From Methylobacterium sp. Leaf108 (GTDB taxonomy: Bacteria; Pseudomonadota; Alphaproteobacteria; Rhizobiales; Beijerinckiaceae), in assembly GCF_001423265.1 (NCBI RefSeq), contig NZ_LMND01000012.1:255501-319500 (forward strand): 64,000 nucleotides of DNA, written 5' to 3'. Positions 54,673 to 63,487 of this stretch are shown piece after piece. The position numbers and the translations under genes were made by a program. Within the stretch, counting starts at the first letter, position 1. Each line of letters begins with the position of its first letter. A model generated the notes under the pieces. The model saw only the letters and a list, made by a program, of their open reading frames with translations, ran no database searches and had not been told where the DNA came from.

Positions 54673-54993
54673 ATGGCCCGCACCCTGATCAACGTGCCGA
54701 AATCCGCCAAGGCCGGCGAGGTCGTCACCATCAAGACGCTGATCTCGCACCCCATGGAGACGGGCTTCCGCCCCGGCGCCGACGGCCGCATCATGGCCCG
54801 CGACATCATCACGGATTTCGCCTGCCACTACGACGGGCGCGAGGTGTTTCGCGCAGAGCTGTTTCCGGCCACCGCCGCCAACCCCTATCTCACCTTCACC
54901 CTGGTGGCGCAGGCGACCGGCCCGCTCACCTTCACCTGGCGCGGCGACAACGGGTTTTCGCAGACCGAGACCGCGACGCTGACCGTGACGTGA
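54673..54993 (+). CDS. soxZ: SoxZ-type partner of the sulfur carrier
   Basis: A 106-residue protein beginning RTLINVPKSAKAGEVVTIKT, followed by LISHPMETGFRPGADG, TDFACHYDGREVFRAEL and TGPLTFTWRGDNGFSQTETA. These are the full SoxZ pattern. It forms the SoxYZ heterodimer. It starts 4 bp after soxY and overlaps soxA by GTGA. Confidence 0.95.
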   Translation: MARTLINVPKSAKAGEVVTIKTLISHPMETGFRPGADGRIMARDIITDFACHYDGREVFRAELFPATAANPYLTFTLVAQATGPLTFTWRGDNGFSQTETATLTVT

Positions 54994-55760
54994 GACGGCT
55001 CGCTGCCGCCGCCCTCGGCGCCTTCGCCTCGCTCGCGGCCGTGGCGGACGAGATCCCGCAGGCCGAGCGCCGCTCGGGCTTCGACGCCATGAGCGCCGAG
55101 ACCCGCGCAATGCAGGTCGACGACACGGCCAACCCCGGCCTGCTCTGGGTGCAGGACGGCGCCGATCTCTGGACCAGGGCGCCCGCCTCCGGCCGGCCCG
55201 CCTGCGCCGGCTGCCACGGCGAGGCCGCGACCCTGCGCGGCGTCGCCGCCCGCTATCCGGCCTTCGACGAAGCGAGCGGCGCTGCGATCGACCTGCAGGG
55301 CCGGATCAACCATTGCCGGCGCGAGCACCAGGGAGACCCCCCCTACGGTCACGAGAGCCGCGAGCTGCTGGCGCTCTCCGCCTACCTCGGGTTCCAATCG
55401 CGCGGCCTTCCCATCGCACCGCCGCGCGACCCTCGCCTCGATCCGGCGCGGGCACAGGGCGCGGCGCTGTTCCGGGAACGGATCGGCCAGCTCGGCCTGT
55501 CCTGCGCCGCCTGCCACGACGACAACCACGGCCGGCGCCTGGGTGCGGCGACGATTCCGCAGGGCCATCCCACCGGCTACCCGCTCTACCGGCTCGAATG
55601 GCAGGGCCTCGGCTCGGTGCAGCGGCGCCTGCGCAACTGCATGACGGGGATGCGGGCGGAGCCCTTCGCCTACGGATCGGCAGAGTTCGTCGCCCTCGAA
55701 CGCTACCTGATGGACCGGGCAGCCCCCCTGCCCATCGAGACGCCCGCCGTCAGGCCGTGA
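54990..55760 (+). CDS. soxA: SoxA-type di-haem cytochrome
   Basis: A 256-residue exported protein with haem sites CAGCH and CAACH, and the active-site Cys in RNCMTGMRAEPFAYG, which in SoxA becomes the Cys-persulfide haem ligand. INHCRREHQGDPPYG and GHPTGYPLYRLEWQGLGSVQ are further family motifs. SoxAX oxidatively conjugates thiosulfate or similar to SoxYZ. This is the last gene of the run: soxB, which usually follows, is absent, and the next gene is on the opposite strand with an 11-bp 3' overlap. Confidence 0.94.
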   Translation: MRRLAAAALGAFASLAAVADEIPQAERRSGFDAMSAETRAMQVDDTANPGLLWVQDGADLWTRAPASGRPACAGCHGEAATLRGVAARYPAFDEASGAAIDLQGRINHCRREHQGDPPYGHESRELLALSAYLGFQSRGLPIAPPRDPRLDPARAQGAALFRERIGQLGLSCAACHDDNHGRRLGAATIPQGHPTGYPLYRLEWQGLGSVQRRLRNCMTGMRAEPFAYGSAEFVALERYLMDRAAPLPIETPAVRP

Positions 55761-57198
55761 CGGGCTCGCCGATTGCGGCATCGAGGCAGGCGACGATCGC
55801 GTCGAGCATCGCGGTGTCCTCCCCGGCCATGGCGTCCATGGCGGTCATGCGGCGCAGCACCGTGGCGGCGATCGCCTCCTCCACCGTGTCCTCGGCGAAG
55901 GCGTAGACGATGGTCGCCGCCTCGCCGTCGCGGTGGCAGCGGCCCTCGATTTGCGCGAGCTGGATGGCGCTATGGCGCAAGTCGTGGACGACGAGGCTGC
56001 GCGGTCGCTCGCCGCCGGGCATCTCGTTGCGGTGGAGCGAGATCGACTCGGTCACCGTGAACACCACCACGTCGAGATTGCCGGTCTGGAAGGCGGTGCG
56101 CGTCGCCTCGTTGACCTCGGAGGACCGGGTGCCGTCGATGGCCCCGGCCCGCCAGCCCCGCGCCGCGAAAACCTCGCACAGCGCCGTGCGGGTCTCGAGG
56201 AAGGCCACCGAGACCGCCACCTGCTGGCCGTCCTCCAGCAACAGCTCGGCGAAATCGGCGGTGCCCGAGACCCGCAGCAGGCTCGCCTTCTGCCGGAAGC
56301 GCAGGTCCGCCGCCCAGCCGACCGGCCGGCGGGTGCTGCCGCCGGCTAAGCCCCATTCGCGGCGGAACTCGCGCCAGGTGGCGTCGTAGAGCCGGCGCTC
56401 GTCGCGTCCGAGCGCCGTGGCGGCGAGTTCGCGTTGCACCTCCGGCCAGCCGGCGATGTCGCCGGGCCGCCGCCGCAGGCCGATGGCGTCGGGCCCGGCA
56501 TAGAGGAGACCGGCCATCACGGCGCAATCGTGGGCGTTGGCCTGCCACGACCAGTTCACCCAGCGCCCCTTGGCCCGCCCGATCGCCAGGTGCTGCATCA
56601 GGGCACGGAATTCGGCCAGCGTCCCGGCCGGCCGGCCGGCCGCTTCGCCCAGCAGGCGGCCGAGGTAGGACAATTCGTGCGGCGCCTGCCCCGCCGTGGC
56701 GCTCATGTAGATGGTGAAGGCGGCAGCCTCCGCGATCTGGCGGCAGACCAGGCTCTGCTGGGCTTGAGGGTTGCGCAGGCGGTGGCTCTCGTCGAACACC
56801 ACCAGCGGCCAGGACCGCTTGAGGGCGCCGTGCTTGGCCAGGGCGTTGTTCTTCGCCCGCGTCGAGCGACGGACGACGGCGGCCGAGGGCGCCATCAGCG
56901 ACTTGGTGCGCTCGTAGTTGATCAGCGTCACCGTCTTGGCGGCCAGGCCCGAGCGGGCGATGGTGTGGCGCCACTGCGGCATCGCCCCCTTCGGACAGAC
57001 GATCAGCACTTCCGCCTCGGGCATCGATGCCAGCGTACTCCAGACCGAGAGCGTCTTGCCGAGCCCGGTCATGTCGCCGAGCAGGAAGCCGCTGCGCCCG
57101 GCGGCCCGCGCGCCCAGGATCGCGTCCCGGGCCGCGACCTGATGGGGGCGAGGCGTCAGCATGGTGAGGGCGGCGGGCGTATGGTCGATGGAGGCCAT
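55750..57198 (-). CDS. Stand-alone SNF2-like ATPase/helicase
   Basis: A 482-residue superfamily 2 ATPase. FLLGDMTGLGKTLSVWST is motif I in the SNF2 form, LVVFDESHRLRNPQAQ is the DESH motif II, IYMSATAG is motif III, and LAQIEGRCHRDGEAATI is a variant motif VI (usually Q..GR.HR.GQ). It lacks accessory DNA- or chromatin-binding domains and resembles the compact helicases seen in phages. No other phage gene is present. The start is set at MASIDHTP (57198), with ATG at 57162 as an alternative. Role unknown. Confidence 0.83.
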   Translation of the reverse strand: MASIDHTPAALTMLTPRPHQVAARDAILGARAAGRSGFLLGDMTGLGKTLSVWSTLASMPEAEVLIVCPKGAMPQWRHTIARSGLAAKTVTLINYERTKSLMAPSAAVVRRSTRAKNNALAKHGALKRSWPLVVFDESHRLRNPQAQQSLVCRQIAEAAAFTIYMSATAGQAPHELSYLGRLLGEAAGRPAGTLAEFRALMQHLAIGRAKGRWVNWSWQANAHDCAVMAGLLYAGPDAIGLRRRPGDIAGWPEVQRELAATALGRDERRLYDATWREFRREWGLAGGSTRRPVGWAADLRFRQKASLLRVSGTADFAELLLEDGQQVAVSVAFLETRTALCEVFAARGWRAGAIDGTRSSEVNEATRTAFQTGNLDVVVFTVTESISLHRNEMPGGERPRSLVVHDLRHSAIQLAQIEGRCHRDGEAATIVYAFAEDTVEEAIAATVLRRMTAMDAMAGEDTAMLDAIVACLDAAIGEPVTA

Positions 57199-57402
57199 GG
57201 GACGGGCCGGCTTATGGCACGGATCGCCGGAGCGGGCCTCGCCCCTGGCGCCGGGAGCCATCAAACTTTAAAACCGGTTCCATCTGACCGGGCAGGATAT
57301 CCGACCCGACGCTCTCGCTCCTCAGGTCTGGGATCGGATCATCCCGATGAAACCGGTCCGATTCCCCGGCCTCCCGCCTCGCACCCGACCGGACAACGCG
57401 AC

Positions 57403-58458
57403 GTGACCATCGACCTCTACAGCGATACCCAGACGCGGCCGACGCCCGGCATGCGCGAGGCCATGGCCCGCGCGGTGGTGGGCGACGAGCAGTCCAACGA
57501 CGATCCCACCACCCTGGCGCTGTGCGAACGGGTGGCCACGATGCTCGGCCAGGAGGCCGGCGTGTTCATGCCCTCCGGCACGATGTGCAACCTCGCCGCC
57601 ATCCTGGTGCAGACCCGGGCCGGCGACGAGATCATCGTCGACGACCAGTCCCACATCTACAACACCGAAGCCGCCGGGGCGGCGGCCATCGGCGGCGTCT
57701 CGGTGGCGCCGCTCGCGACCCCGGCCGGCCTCTATTCCGTGGCGGCGTTCGAGGCGGCGATCCGGCCGCCGGCCCGCACGGCGCCGCGCTCGGCGCTGGT
57801 GTCGATCGAACAGACCACGAGCTTCAGCGGCGGCTCGATCTGGGCGCTCGACGACATGCGCCGCATCCGCGACATCGCCCATGCCCGCGGCCTCAAGGCG
57901 CATATCGACGGCGCCCGCCTCCTCAACGCCGTCATGGCCACGGGGATTTCGGCCGCCGACTACGCGCGCGGGTTCGACAGCGTCTGGATCGACCTCAGCA
58001 AGGGGCTGGGCTGCCCGGTCGGTGCGGTCCTGTGCGGCACGAACGACTTCGTGGTGGAGGCTTGGCGCTGGAAGTACCGGCTCGGGGGCGCGATGCGCCA
58101 GTCGGGCGTGCTGGCGGCGGCCGGGCTCTACGCCCTCGACCACCACCTCGACCAGCTCGCCACCGACAACGCCCACATCCGACTCGTGCACGGGGTCGTG
58201 GCCGACGCGCCGGGCCTGAGCTTCGAGCCCACCGCCGGCCAGTCCAACATCCTGTGCTTCTCGGTGCGCGGGCTCGGCGTGACGGCGGCGGATTTCGCCC
58301 GCGCCTGCCTCGCCCACGACGTCCGGGTGCGGGCGATCGGCGGGCATCAGATCCGCGTCACCACCCATCTCGACGTGAGCCGCGCGCAGGTGGAGCGGGC
58401 CGCGGCGGTCATCCGGGCCGAGGCTGACCGCCTCTTCGAGGAGAGGCAGTCGTCATGA
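57403..58458 (+). CDS. L-threonine aldolase-type PLP enzyme
   Basis: A 351-residue fold-type I PLP enzyme. The GTG start gives TIDLYSDTQTRPTPGMREAM, the normal family N-terminus. NDDPTTLALCERVATMLG, KAHIDGARLLNA and the lysine in DLSKGLGCPVGAVL (Schiff-base Lys) match threonine aldolase/beta-eliminating lyases, which split threonine to glycine and acetaldehyde. ATGA overlap with the next gene indicates co-translation with an N-methyl amino acid oxidase, so the natural substrate may be another beta-hydroxy amino acid. Confidence 0.9.
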   Translation: MTIDLYSDTQTRPTPGMREAMARAVVGDEQSNDDPTTLALCERVATMLGQEAGVFMPSGTMCNLAAILVQTRAGDEIIVDDQSHIYNTEAAGAAAIGGVSVAPLATPAGLYSVAAFEAAIRPPARTAPRSALVSIEQTTSFSGGSIWALDDMRRIRDIAHARGLKAHIDGARLLNAVMATGISAADYARGFDSVWIDLSKGLGCPVGAVLCGTNDFVVEAWRWKYRLGGAMRQSGVLAAAGLYALDHHLDQLATDNAHIRLVHGVVADAPGLSFEPTAGQSNILCFSVRGLGVTAADFARACLAHDVRVRAIGGHQIRVTTHLDVSRAQVERAAAVIRAEADRLFEERQSS

Positions 58459-59675
58459 GCGAACGCGAAACGTCCGTCGTCACGAGCGAGCGCGAGACGC
58501 CTGTCGCTGCGAGCGGGCGGGCGGATGTCGTGGTGGTGGGTCTCGGCGCGATGGGCAGCGCCGCCCTCTACCAGCTCGCCAGGAGCGGCGCGCGGGTGAT
58601 CGGCCTCGACCGGTTCGCCCCGCCCCACGCCAATGGGTCGAGCCACGGCGAGAGCCGCATCACCCGCCAGTCGGTGGGCGAGGGCCGCGACTACGTCCCC
58701 CTCGTCCTGGCCTCGCACCGGATCTGGCGCGAGCTCGAGGCCGAGACCGGCGAGGACCTGCTCAACGCCTGCGGCGTGGTGGTGATGGCCCCGGCCGGCG
58801 GCGCCTCGCACCACGGCAAGCGGGATTTCGTGGCCACCTCCATCGCCGGCGCCGAGGCCTTCGGCATCCCGCACGAGGTGCTGTCGGGGGTGGAGGTCGG
58901 GGCGCGGTTTCCCCAGTTCCTCGGCCTGAAGGGCGACGAAAAGGCCTATTACGAGCCCGGCGGCGGCTATGTCCGGCCCGAGCGCTGCATCGCCGCCCAA
59001 CTGGCACGCGCCGGCGAACTCGGGGCCGAGATCCGCACCGGCACCGAGGTGCTGGCGATCGCCCAGGACGCCGAGGGCGTCGTCGTCACCACCACCGGCG
59101 GCACGGTGCGGGCGGCCCAGGCGGTGGTCTCGGCCGGCGCCTGGACGGCTCCCCTGCTCGGCCGGCCGTTCGACCGCCTGCTCAAGGTCAACCGGCAGCT
59201 GCTGCACTGGTATGCCCTCGACGACACGAGCGCCTACGGCGCCGATGCGCCGGTCTTCATCTGGATGCACGGCGCCACCGACACGGACTACCTCTACGGC
59301 TTCCCCCCGATGCCGGGCGACCCCAGGCTGAAGGTGGCCACGGAGCAATACGACGGCTGGACCACCGCCGACGCCCTCGACCGCGTGGTCAGGCCCGAGG
59401 AATCCGCCGCGATGTACGAGCGCCATGTCGCGGGGCGGCTGGCGGGCGCGACCCCGCGGGTGGTCCAGGCGGCGGCCTGCCTCTACACCGTCACCCCCGA
59501 CCGCGGCTTCATCATCGACCGCCATCCCGTCCATGACCGGGTCCTGGTGGTGGCCGCCTGCTCGGGCCACGGCTTCAAGCATTCCGCCGGCATCGGCGAG
59601 GCGGTCGCCCAGGTGATGACGACGGGCCGCAGCACCGTGGACCTGGCCCCGTTCTCGCTGTCGCGGTTCACCTGA
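58455..59675 (+). CDS. solA: N-methyl-L-tryptophan/sarcosine oxidase-type flavoenzyme
   Basis: A 406-residue FAD-dependent amine oxidase of the MSOX/MTOX group. VVVVGLGAMGSAALYQLARS is the FAD motif. SHGESRITRQSVGEG is the substrate-site start, and the Cys of ACLYTVTPDRGFIIDRHP is the probable covalent FAD attachment. CSGHGFKHSAGIGE closes the site. It oxidises N-methyl amino acids to free amine plus formaldehyde, which a methylotroph could use. The first 22 residues hold a duplicated SERETxV unit. ATGA overlap with the aldolase. Confidence 0.88.
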   Translation: MSERETSVVTSERETPVAASGRADVVVVGLGAMGSAALYQLARSGARVIGLDRFAPPHANGSSHGESRITRQSVGEGRDYVPLVLASHRIWRELEAETGEDLLNACGVVVMAPAGGASHHGKRDFVATSIAGAEAFGIPHEVLSGVEVGARFPQFLGLKGDEKAYYEPGGGYVRPERCIAAQLARAGELGAEIRTGTEVLAIAQDAEGVVVTTTGGTVRAAQAVVSAGAWTAPLLGRPFDRLLKVNRQLLHWYALDDTSAYGADAPVFIWMHGATDTDYLYGFPPMPGDPRLKVATEQYDGWTTADALDRVVRPEESAAMYERHVAGRLAGATPRVVQAAACLYTVTPDRGFIIDRHPVHDRVLVVAACSGHGFKHSAGIGEAVAQVMTTGRSTVDLAPFSLSRFT

Positions 59676-59690
59676 GCCGTCGCGCGTGCC

Positions 59691-59939
59691 TCAGGCCGTG
59701 GGCGCATCGTCCTCGGCTTGCGCCAGCCCGTCCTGCAGCGACCGGATGATGGTGCGCATCTCAGGCACCATGGCGATCGCCTTGGCGACGCGGTGGGCCT
59801 CCCCGCGCGTCATCGCGCCGGTGCCGGCATCGTCGTCGAAATAGGTCCAGGCGATGCGGCCGCCCTCGGCGTCCTCGACGCAGAATGCCCCCGGCCCCTC
59901 CACCACGGTCCAGGGGCTGGGAAAGCTGCGGGCGGTCAT
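59691..59939 (-). CDS. Small conserved hypothetical protein
   Basis: An 82-residue cytosolic protein. PWTVVEGPGAFCVEDAEGGR and a helix with TRGEAHRVAKAIAMVPEM match a short alphaproteobacterial family in which a small beta-sheet is followed by a helix; function unknown. The start at 59939 has GGGAGACGCC upstream. It begins 23 bp after the Ldh-family stop on the same strand and is likely in that operon. Confidence 0.75.
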   Translation of the reverse strand: MTARSFPSPWTVVEGPGAFCVEDAEGGRIAWTYFDDDAGTGAMTRGEAHRVAKAIAMVPEMRTIIRSLQDGLAQAEDDAPTA

Positions 59940-59962
59940 GGGCGTCTCCCGGGCATGGGGGT

Positions 59963-60952
59963 TCACAGGCCCTCGATCTGGGCCAGGAGCGAGTCGGAGA
60001 TCGTGACGCCCTCGGTGGCGGCGCGGGCACGGGCGGCGACGCGGCGGGCGCCGGGCAGGCGGGCCCCGTCCTGATCCGTGATCGAGCGCGCGAGCCAGGC
60101 GAACCGCTCGGTGGCGTCGCCGGCAAAAGCGGTGGCGTCGAACGCCACGATGAGCTGGCCGGTGCCGGGCGGGTCGCCTTGCGCATCCAGGAAGGACGAA
60201 GCCTCACCGGCGAAGCGCGCGCCGGTGAGCCCGGCGGCCAGGAGTTCGACCATGAGCGCCAGGGCGGTGCCCTTGGCGTCGCCCAGCGGCACCATGGTAC
60301 CGGCGAGCGCGGCCGCCGCATCGGTGGTGGGCTCGCCGTTCGCGTCGAAGGCCCAGCCCTCCGGGATCGCCTCGCCGCGCTGGTGGGCGGCGATGATGTT
60401 GCCGCGCGCCACCTTCGACAGCGACAGGTCGACGACCACGGGATCGAGGCCCGGCAGCGGGCAGGAGAAGGCGACGGGATTGGTGCCGAAGACCGGGCGC
60501 GACCCGCCCCAGGGCGCCATCGAGGCGGGCGCGTTCGCGAACAGGATGGCGACGAGGCCGCGCTCGGCCAGGGCCTCCACCGGGCGTCCCGCCGCGCCGC
60601 AATGGTGCGAGCGGCGGATGGCGGCGGCGGCCACGCCCTGCGACCGGGCGATCTCGGGAAGCAGGTCCACCGCGACGTCGAGGGCGGGATAGGCGAAGCC
60701 GTGGGCGGCATCGACCGCCAGCAACCCCGGGCGCGGGCGCGCCGTCGTCACCTCGGCGTGCCCCACCACCTTGCCGGCCTTCACCTGCTCGCCGTAGGCG
60801 AGGAGGCGCATCAGGCCGTGGGTCCTGAGGCCGTCGGCCTCCGCGCCGACGAGGGCCGCGGCGGTGCTGGCCGCCGCGCTCGGCGCCGTGCCGCAACGGA
60901 CGAGCGTCTCGACGGCGAGGGTCCGGGCGGCATCGAGGCTGAGGATCGGCAT
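59963..60952 (-). CDS. Ldh/Mdh family NAD(P)-dependent dehydrogenase
   Basis: A 329-residue member of the malate/L-lactate dehydrogenase family of the unusual YlbC/Ldh2 fold. HGLMRLLAYGEQVKAGK, AIRRSHHCGAAGRPVEALAE (catalytic His), and GTNPVAFSCPLPG are family hallmarks, as is the closing GALALMVELLAAGLTGA-like region. Members reduce delta-1-piperideine-2-carboxylate, ureidoglycolate, sulfolactate or malate. The precise substrate is not visible. Confidence 0.9.
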   Translation of the reverse strand: MPILSLDAARTLAVETLVRCGTAPSAAASTAAALVGAEADGLRTHGLMRLLAYGEQVKAGKVVGHAEVTTARPRPGLLAVDAAHGFAYPALDVAVDLLPEIARSQGVAAAAIRRSHHCGAAGRPVEALAERGLVAILFANAPASMAPWGGSRPVFGTNPVAFSCPLPGLDPVVVDLSLSKVARGNIIAAHQRGEAIPEGWAFDANGEPTTDAAAALAGTMVPLGDAKGTALALMVELLAAGLTGARFAGEASSFLDAQGDPPGTGQLIVAFDATAFAGDATERFAWLARSITDQDGARLPGARRVAARARAATEGVTISDSLLAQIEGL

Positions 60953-61020
60953 GCCCCATCCCTATGGCGGGCCCTTCGCGAAGTCACCCTCCATCGGGCG
61001 TCCATACAAGCCGGCGCCGG

Positions 61021-61269
61021 TCAGCGGTCGCACCCGATGCAGATGTCGCGCACGACGCGAGGCGGGCGCGGCGGCCCGGTGCGCTGGTTGGGCAGCGACG
61101 TATCCGGGACGAGCAGGCTGGGACGCGGCGGCGGCTCGGGCCAGGCGCGCGGGGGCGGCGCCGCATCGACGTGGCCGGGCGGCGTCAACGCCATGTTCTG
61201 CGACAGCGCCGGGCCGGCGTGGACCGAGGCGGCGACGAGAGCGAACGCGAGGTGGAGGCGGATGGTCAT
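61021..61269 (-). CDS. Small secreted proline-rich protein
   Basis: An 82-residue protein with a signal peptide (MTIRLHLAFALVAASVHAGP, cleavage near ALS). The mature part is Pro/Arg-rich (APPPRAWPEPPPRPSLLVPD) and ends VRDICIGCDR with a CxxC pair. No family is recognised. The frame is open upstream to 61569 but the signal peptide fixes the start at 61269. Divergent from the YARHG gene. Confidence 0.62.
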   Translation of the reverse strand: MTIRLHLAFALVAASVHAGPALSQNMALTPPGHVDAAPPPRAWPEPPPRPSLLVPDTSLPNQRTGPPRPPRVVRDICIGCDR

Positions 61270-61474
61270 GGCGGTCCCCGAACCCGAGGCGGGCTCCTGC
61301 CGCAAAACCGGTGCCCCCGTTTGCGAACCCTGCCGTGAGGATGCCGCGGCGGGGGCCTTCGGTTCCCCCCGACCGACGCCACGCACCGCGACTGCGGATT
61401 CTCCCGCCGCACGGGAGTGGCTATGATCGGGCGGAGGCCGGCCCACCGCCGGCCGGGAGGGGAGCCGTCGCACC

Positions 61475-61741
61475 ATGGTTCGTTTGGCAATCGCAGGGCT
61501 GGCCCTGTGCGTAGGGACCGGGTCGGCGCGGGCGGATTTTCCCTGCGACGAACTCTGGGGCGAGCGCAACGCCGCCTACAAGGACGCGGGCTACTGCTTC
61601 AAGACGCCCAAGGCGATCCGCGCCTTCGGCAACGCCGGGTGCCGCTACGACGAGATCGGCGACGTGCCGCTGTCCAGCCGCGTCCGCGCCAAGATCGCCG
61701 AGATCCAGCGCCAGGAACGCCTCAACGGCTGCGCGCCCTGA
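61475..61741 (+). CDS. YARHG-domain small secreted protein
   Basis: An 88-residue exported protein. The signal peptide (~1-20, SARA) is followed by CDELWGERNAAYKDAGYCFK and FGNAGCRYDEIG, the YARHG pattern with conserved Cys residues probably forming disulfides. YARHG proteins are extracellular or periplasmic with no assigned activity. Stands as a single gene ahead of the SDR gene. Confidence 0.85.
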   Translation: MVRLAIAGLALCVGTGSARADFPCDELWGERNAAYKDAGYCFKTPKAIRAFGNAGCRYDEIGDVPLSSRVRAKIAEIQRQERLNGCAP

Positions 61742-61873
61742 CGCCCTTCCGGCCGGAGCGACTGCGACCGTCCGGAAGCCCGGCGGGGCGGAACACACCC
61801 TCGCCGGGTCACCTTGACGTTGGCGTGTCGCCGCTACCCGCGGCGCTTTCCGCCCTTCGAACACAGGCCGACC

Positions 61874-62644
61874 ATGATCATGCAAGGACGATGCGCCCTC
61901 ATCACCGGGGCCGATTCGGGAATCGGACAGGCCACCGCCGAGGTCTTCGCCCGCGAGGGCGCCGACGTGGCGATCACCTACAACACCGATGCCGAGGGCG
62001 CCCGCGAGACGGCGCGCCGGGTCGAGGCGGCCGGGCGGCGCTGCCTGGTGATCCGCAACGACGTGTCGGACCCGGCCTCGGTGGAGGCCACCTTCGCCCA
62101 GGTGGCGGCGGACCTCGGCGTCCTCGACATCCTCGTCAACAACGCCGGCCAGGCCATGAACGGCATGCCGGTGGCCGAGATGGACGACGACACGCTGGAG
62201 CGCATCCTGCGCGTGAACCTGATGGCGCCGGTCTATTGCGCGCGGGCCTTCATCAAGGTGCGGCGCGCCAACGGCGGCGGCGGTAAGATCCTGCTGGTGT
62301 CCTCGGTGGCCCAGCACCTGCCGACCCCCGAGAGCGCCCCCTACGGCATGTCGAAGGCCGGTGTCGGCTCGCTGTGCCGCAGCCTGTCGCGGGAGCTCGC
62401 CGAGGACAGGATCAACGTCAACATCGTCGCCCCCGGCCTGATCCAGACCCCGATGACCAGCGACCGCTTCGAGAACCCGGAGAAGCTCGCGCAATCCCTC
62501 GAGCGGATCCCGTGGCATCGCGCCGGCCAGCCCGACGAGATCGCCAAGGCCATCCTCTATTTGTGCTCCGAGGCCGCCGACTACGTCACCGGGCACACCC
62601 TGGTGGTCGATGGCGGACTGACCATGCAATGGGGCGGCGCTTGA
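61874..62644 (+). CDS. Short-chain dehydrogenase/reductase
   Basis: A 256-residue classical SDR. ALITGADSGIGQATAEVFAR is the cofactor motif, DILVNNAG the structural motif, SSVAQHLPTPESAPYGMSKA holds the catalytic Ser and Tyr-x3-Lys, and VDGGLTMQWGGA ends the protein as in glucose 1-dehydrogenase-like SDRs. The ATG at 61874 is taken because the Rossmann strand begins right after. Substrate unknown (sugar or polyol likely for the subgroup). Confidence 0.9.
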   Translation: MIMQGRCALITGADSGIGQATAEVFAREGADVAITYNTDAEGARETARRVEAAGRRCLVIRNDVSDPASVEATFAQVAADLGVLDILVNNAGQAMNGMPVAEMDDDTLERILRVNLMAPVYCARAFIKVRRANGGGGKILLVSSVAQHLPTPESAPYGMSKAGVGSLCRSLSRELAEDRINVNIVAPGLIQTPMTSDRFENPEKLAQSLERIPWHRAGQPDEIAKAILYLCSEAADYVTGHTLVVDGGLTMQWGGA

Positions 62645-62734
62645 GGCACCGGCGGCGGGGCGGGTCTGCGGGGAGACCGTCGATTCGCCCCGCCGGGGTT
62701 TCCAACCGGGCGCGGCGTCCCACTTAATCGCCTC

Positions 62735-63487
62735 ATGCTCAACGACCGCCGTCTCGCCGACCACCGCCTCTCGACCACGGCGTTCCCCCATCCCGGCCAG
62801 CGCAAGATCCTGAGTTGGAACCTGCTGCGGCGGGTCGGCGCCAACGTCGCCGGCATCGCCACCCTGATCGAGCGTGAACAGCCCGACCTCGTGCTGATGC
62901 AGGAGGCCACCCGCGACATCGACGGCCTCAAGGCCCGGCTCGGCGGCGACTATGCCTGGGCGCAGCTGCCGGGCCGCATCCACGGCCTGGCGATCTGGAG
63001 CCGGACGCCCTTCGTGACGCGGCCGGAGGTCGTCGCCCTGCCGTCCGGCGCTTTGATCGACCGGGTCTGCCAGGTGCTCGACCTCGGCGACTTCGGGGTC
63101 GCCAACGTGCATCTGTCCCACGGGCAGGTCCTCAACCGGCGCCAGCTGCGCCGCATCGCCCTGAGCCTGCCCGAGCGCGCCGCGGTCATCGGCGACTTCA
63201 ACCTGGTGGGGCCGCCGCTGCTGCCGGGCTTCACCGATGCCGGCCCGCGCCGGCCGACCCACGCCATGGGCCGGGTGGTTCCCCTGCGCCTCGACCGCTG
63301 CCTCGTGCGCGGGCTGGTCTGCCAGGGCGGGGCGGTGCTGCCACGCGGGGCCTCGGACCATCGGCCCATCGTCGTCCACCTCGCTCCGGCACCGCAGCCG
63401 CGCGAGGAGCGGGCGCGCGGCAAAAACCCGATCGATCGCTTCGCGATGCGGATCTCGGCCTCGCTGAAGCGCCGCGCGGGGTTGTGA
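62735..63487 (+). CDS. Endonuclease/exonuclease/phosphatase family protein
   Basis: A 250-residue member of the EEP superfamily. LSWNLLRRVGAN carries the metal-site Asn, QPDLVLMQEAT the Glu, VANVHLSHGQ the His/Asn, VIGDFNLVGPP the Asp-x-Asn, and GASDHRPIVVHL the terminal SDH. It acts as a Mg-dependent phosphodiesterase or phosphatase on an unknown substrate (lipid, nucleotide or DNA). The last ~20 residues (IDRFAMRISASLKRRAGL) are encoded by repeat copy D and are probably an accidental extension. Confidence 0.87.
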   Translation: MLNDRRLADHRLSTTAFPHPGQRKILSWNLLRRVGANVAGIATLIEREQPDLVLMQEATRDIDGLKARLGGDYAWAQLPGRIHGLAIWSRTPFVTRPEVVALPSGALIDRVCQVLDLGDFGVANVHLSHGQVLNRRQLRRIALSLPERAAVIGDFNLVGPPLLPGFTDAGPRRPTHAMGRVVPLRLDRCLVRGLVCQGGAVLPRGASDHRPIVVHLAPAPQPREERARGKNPIDRFAMRISASLKRRAGL

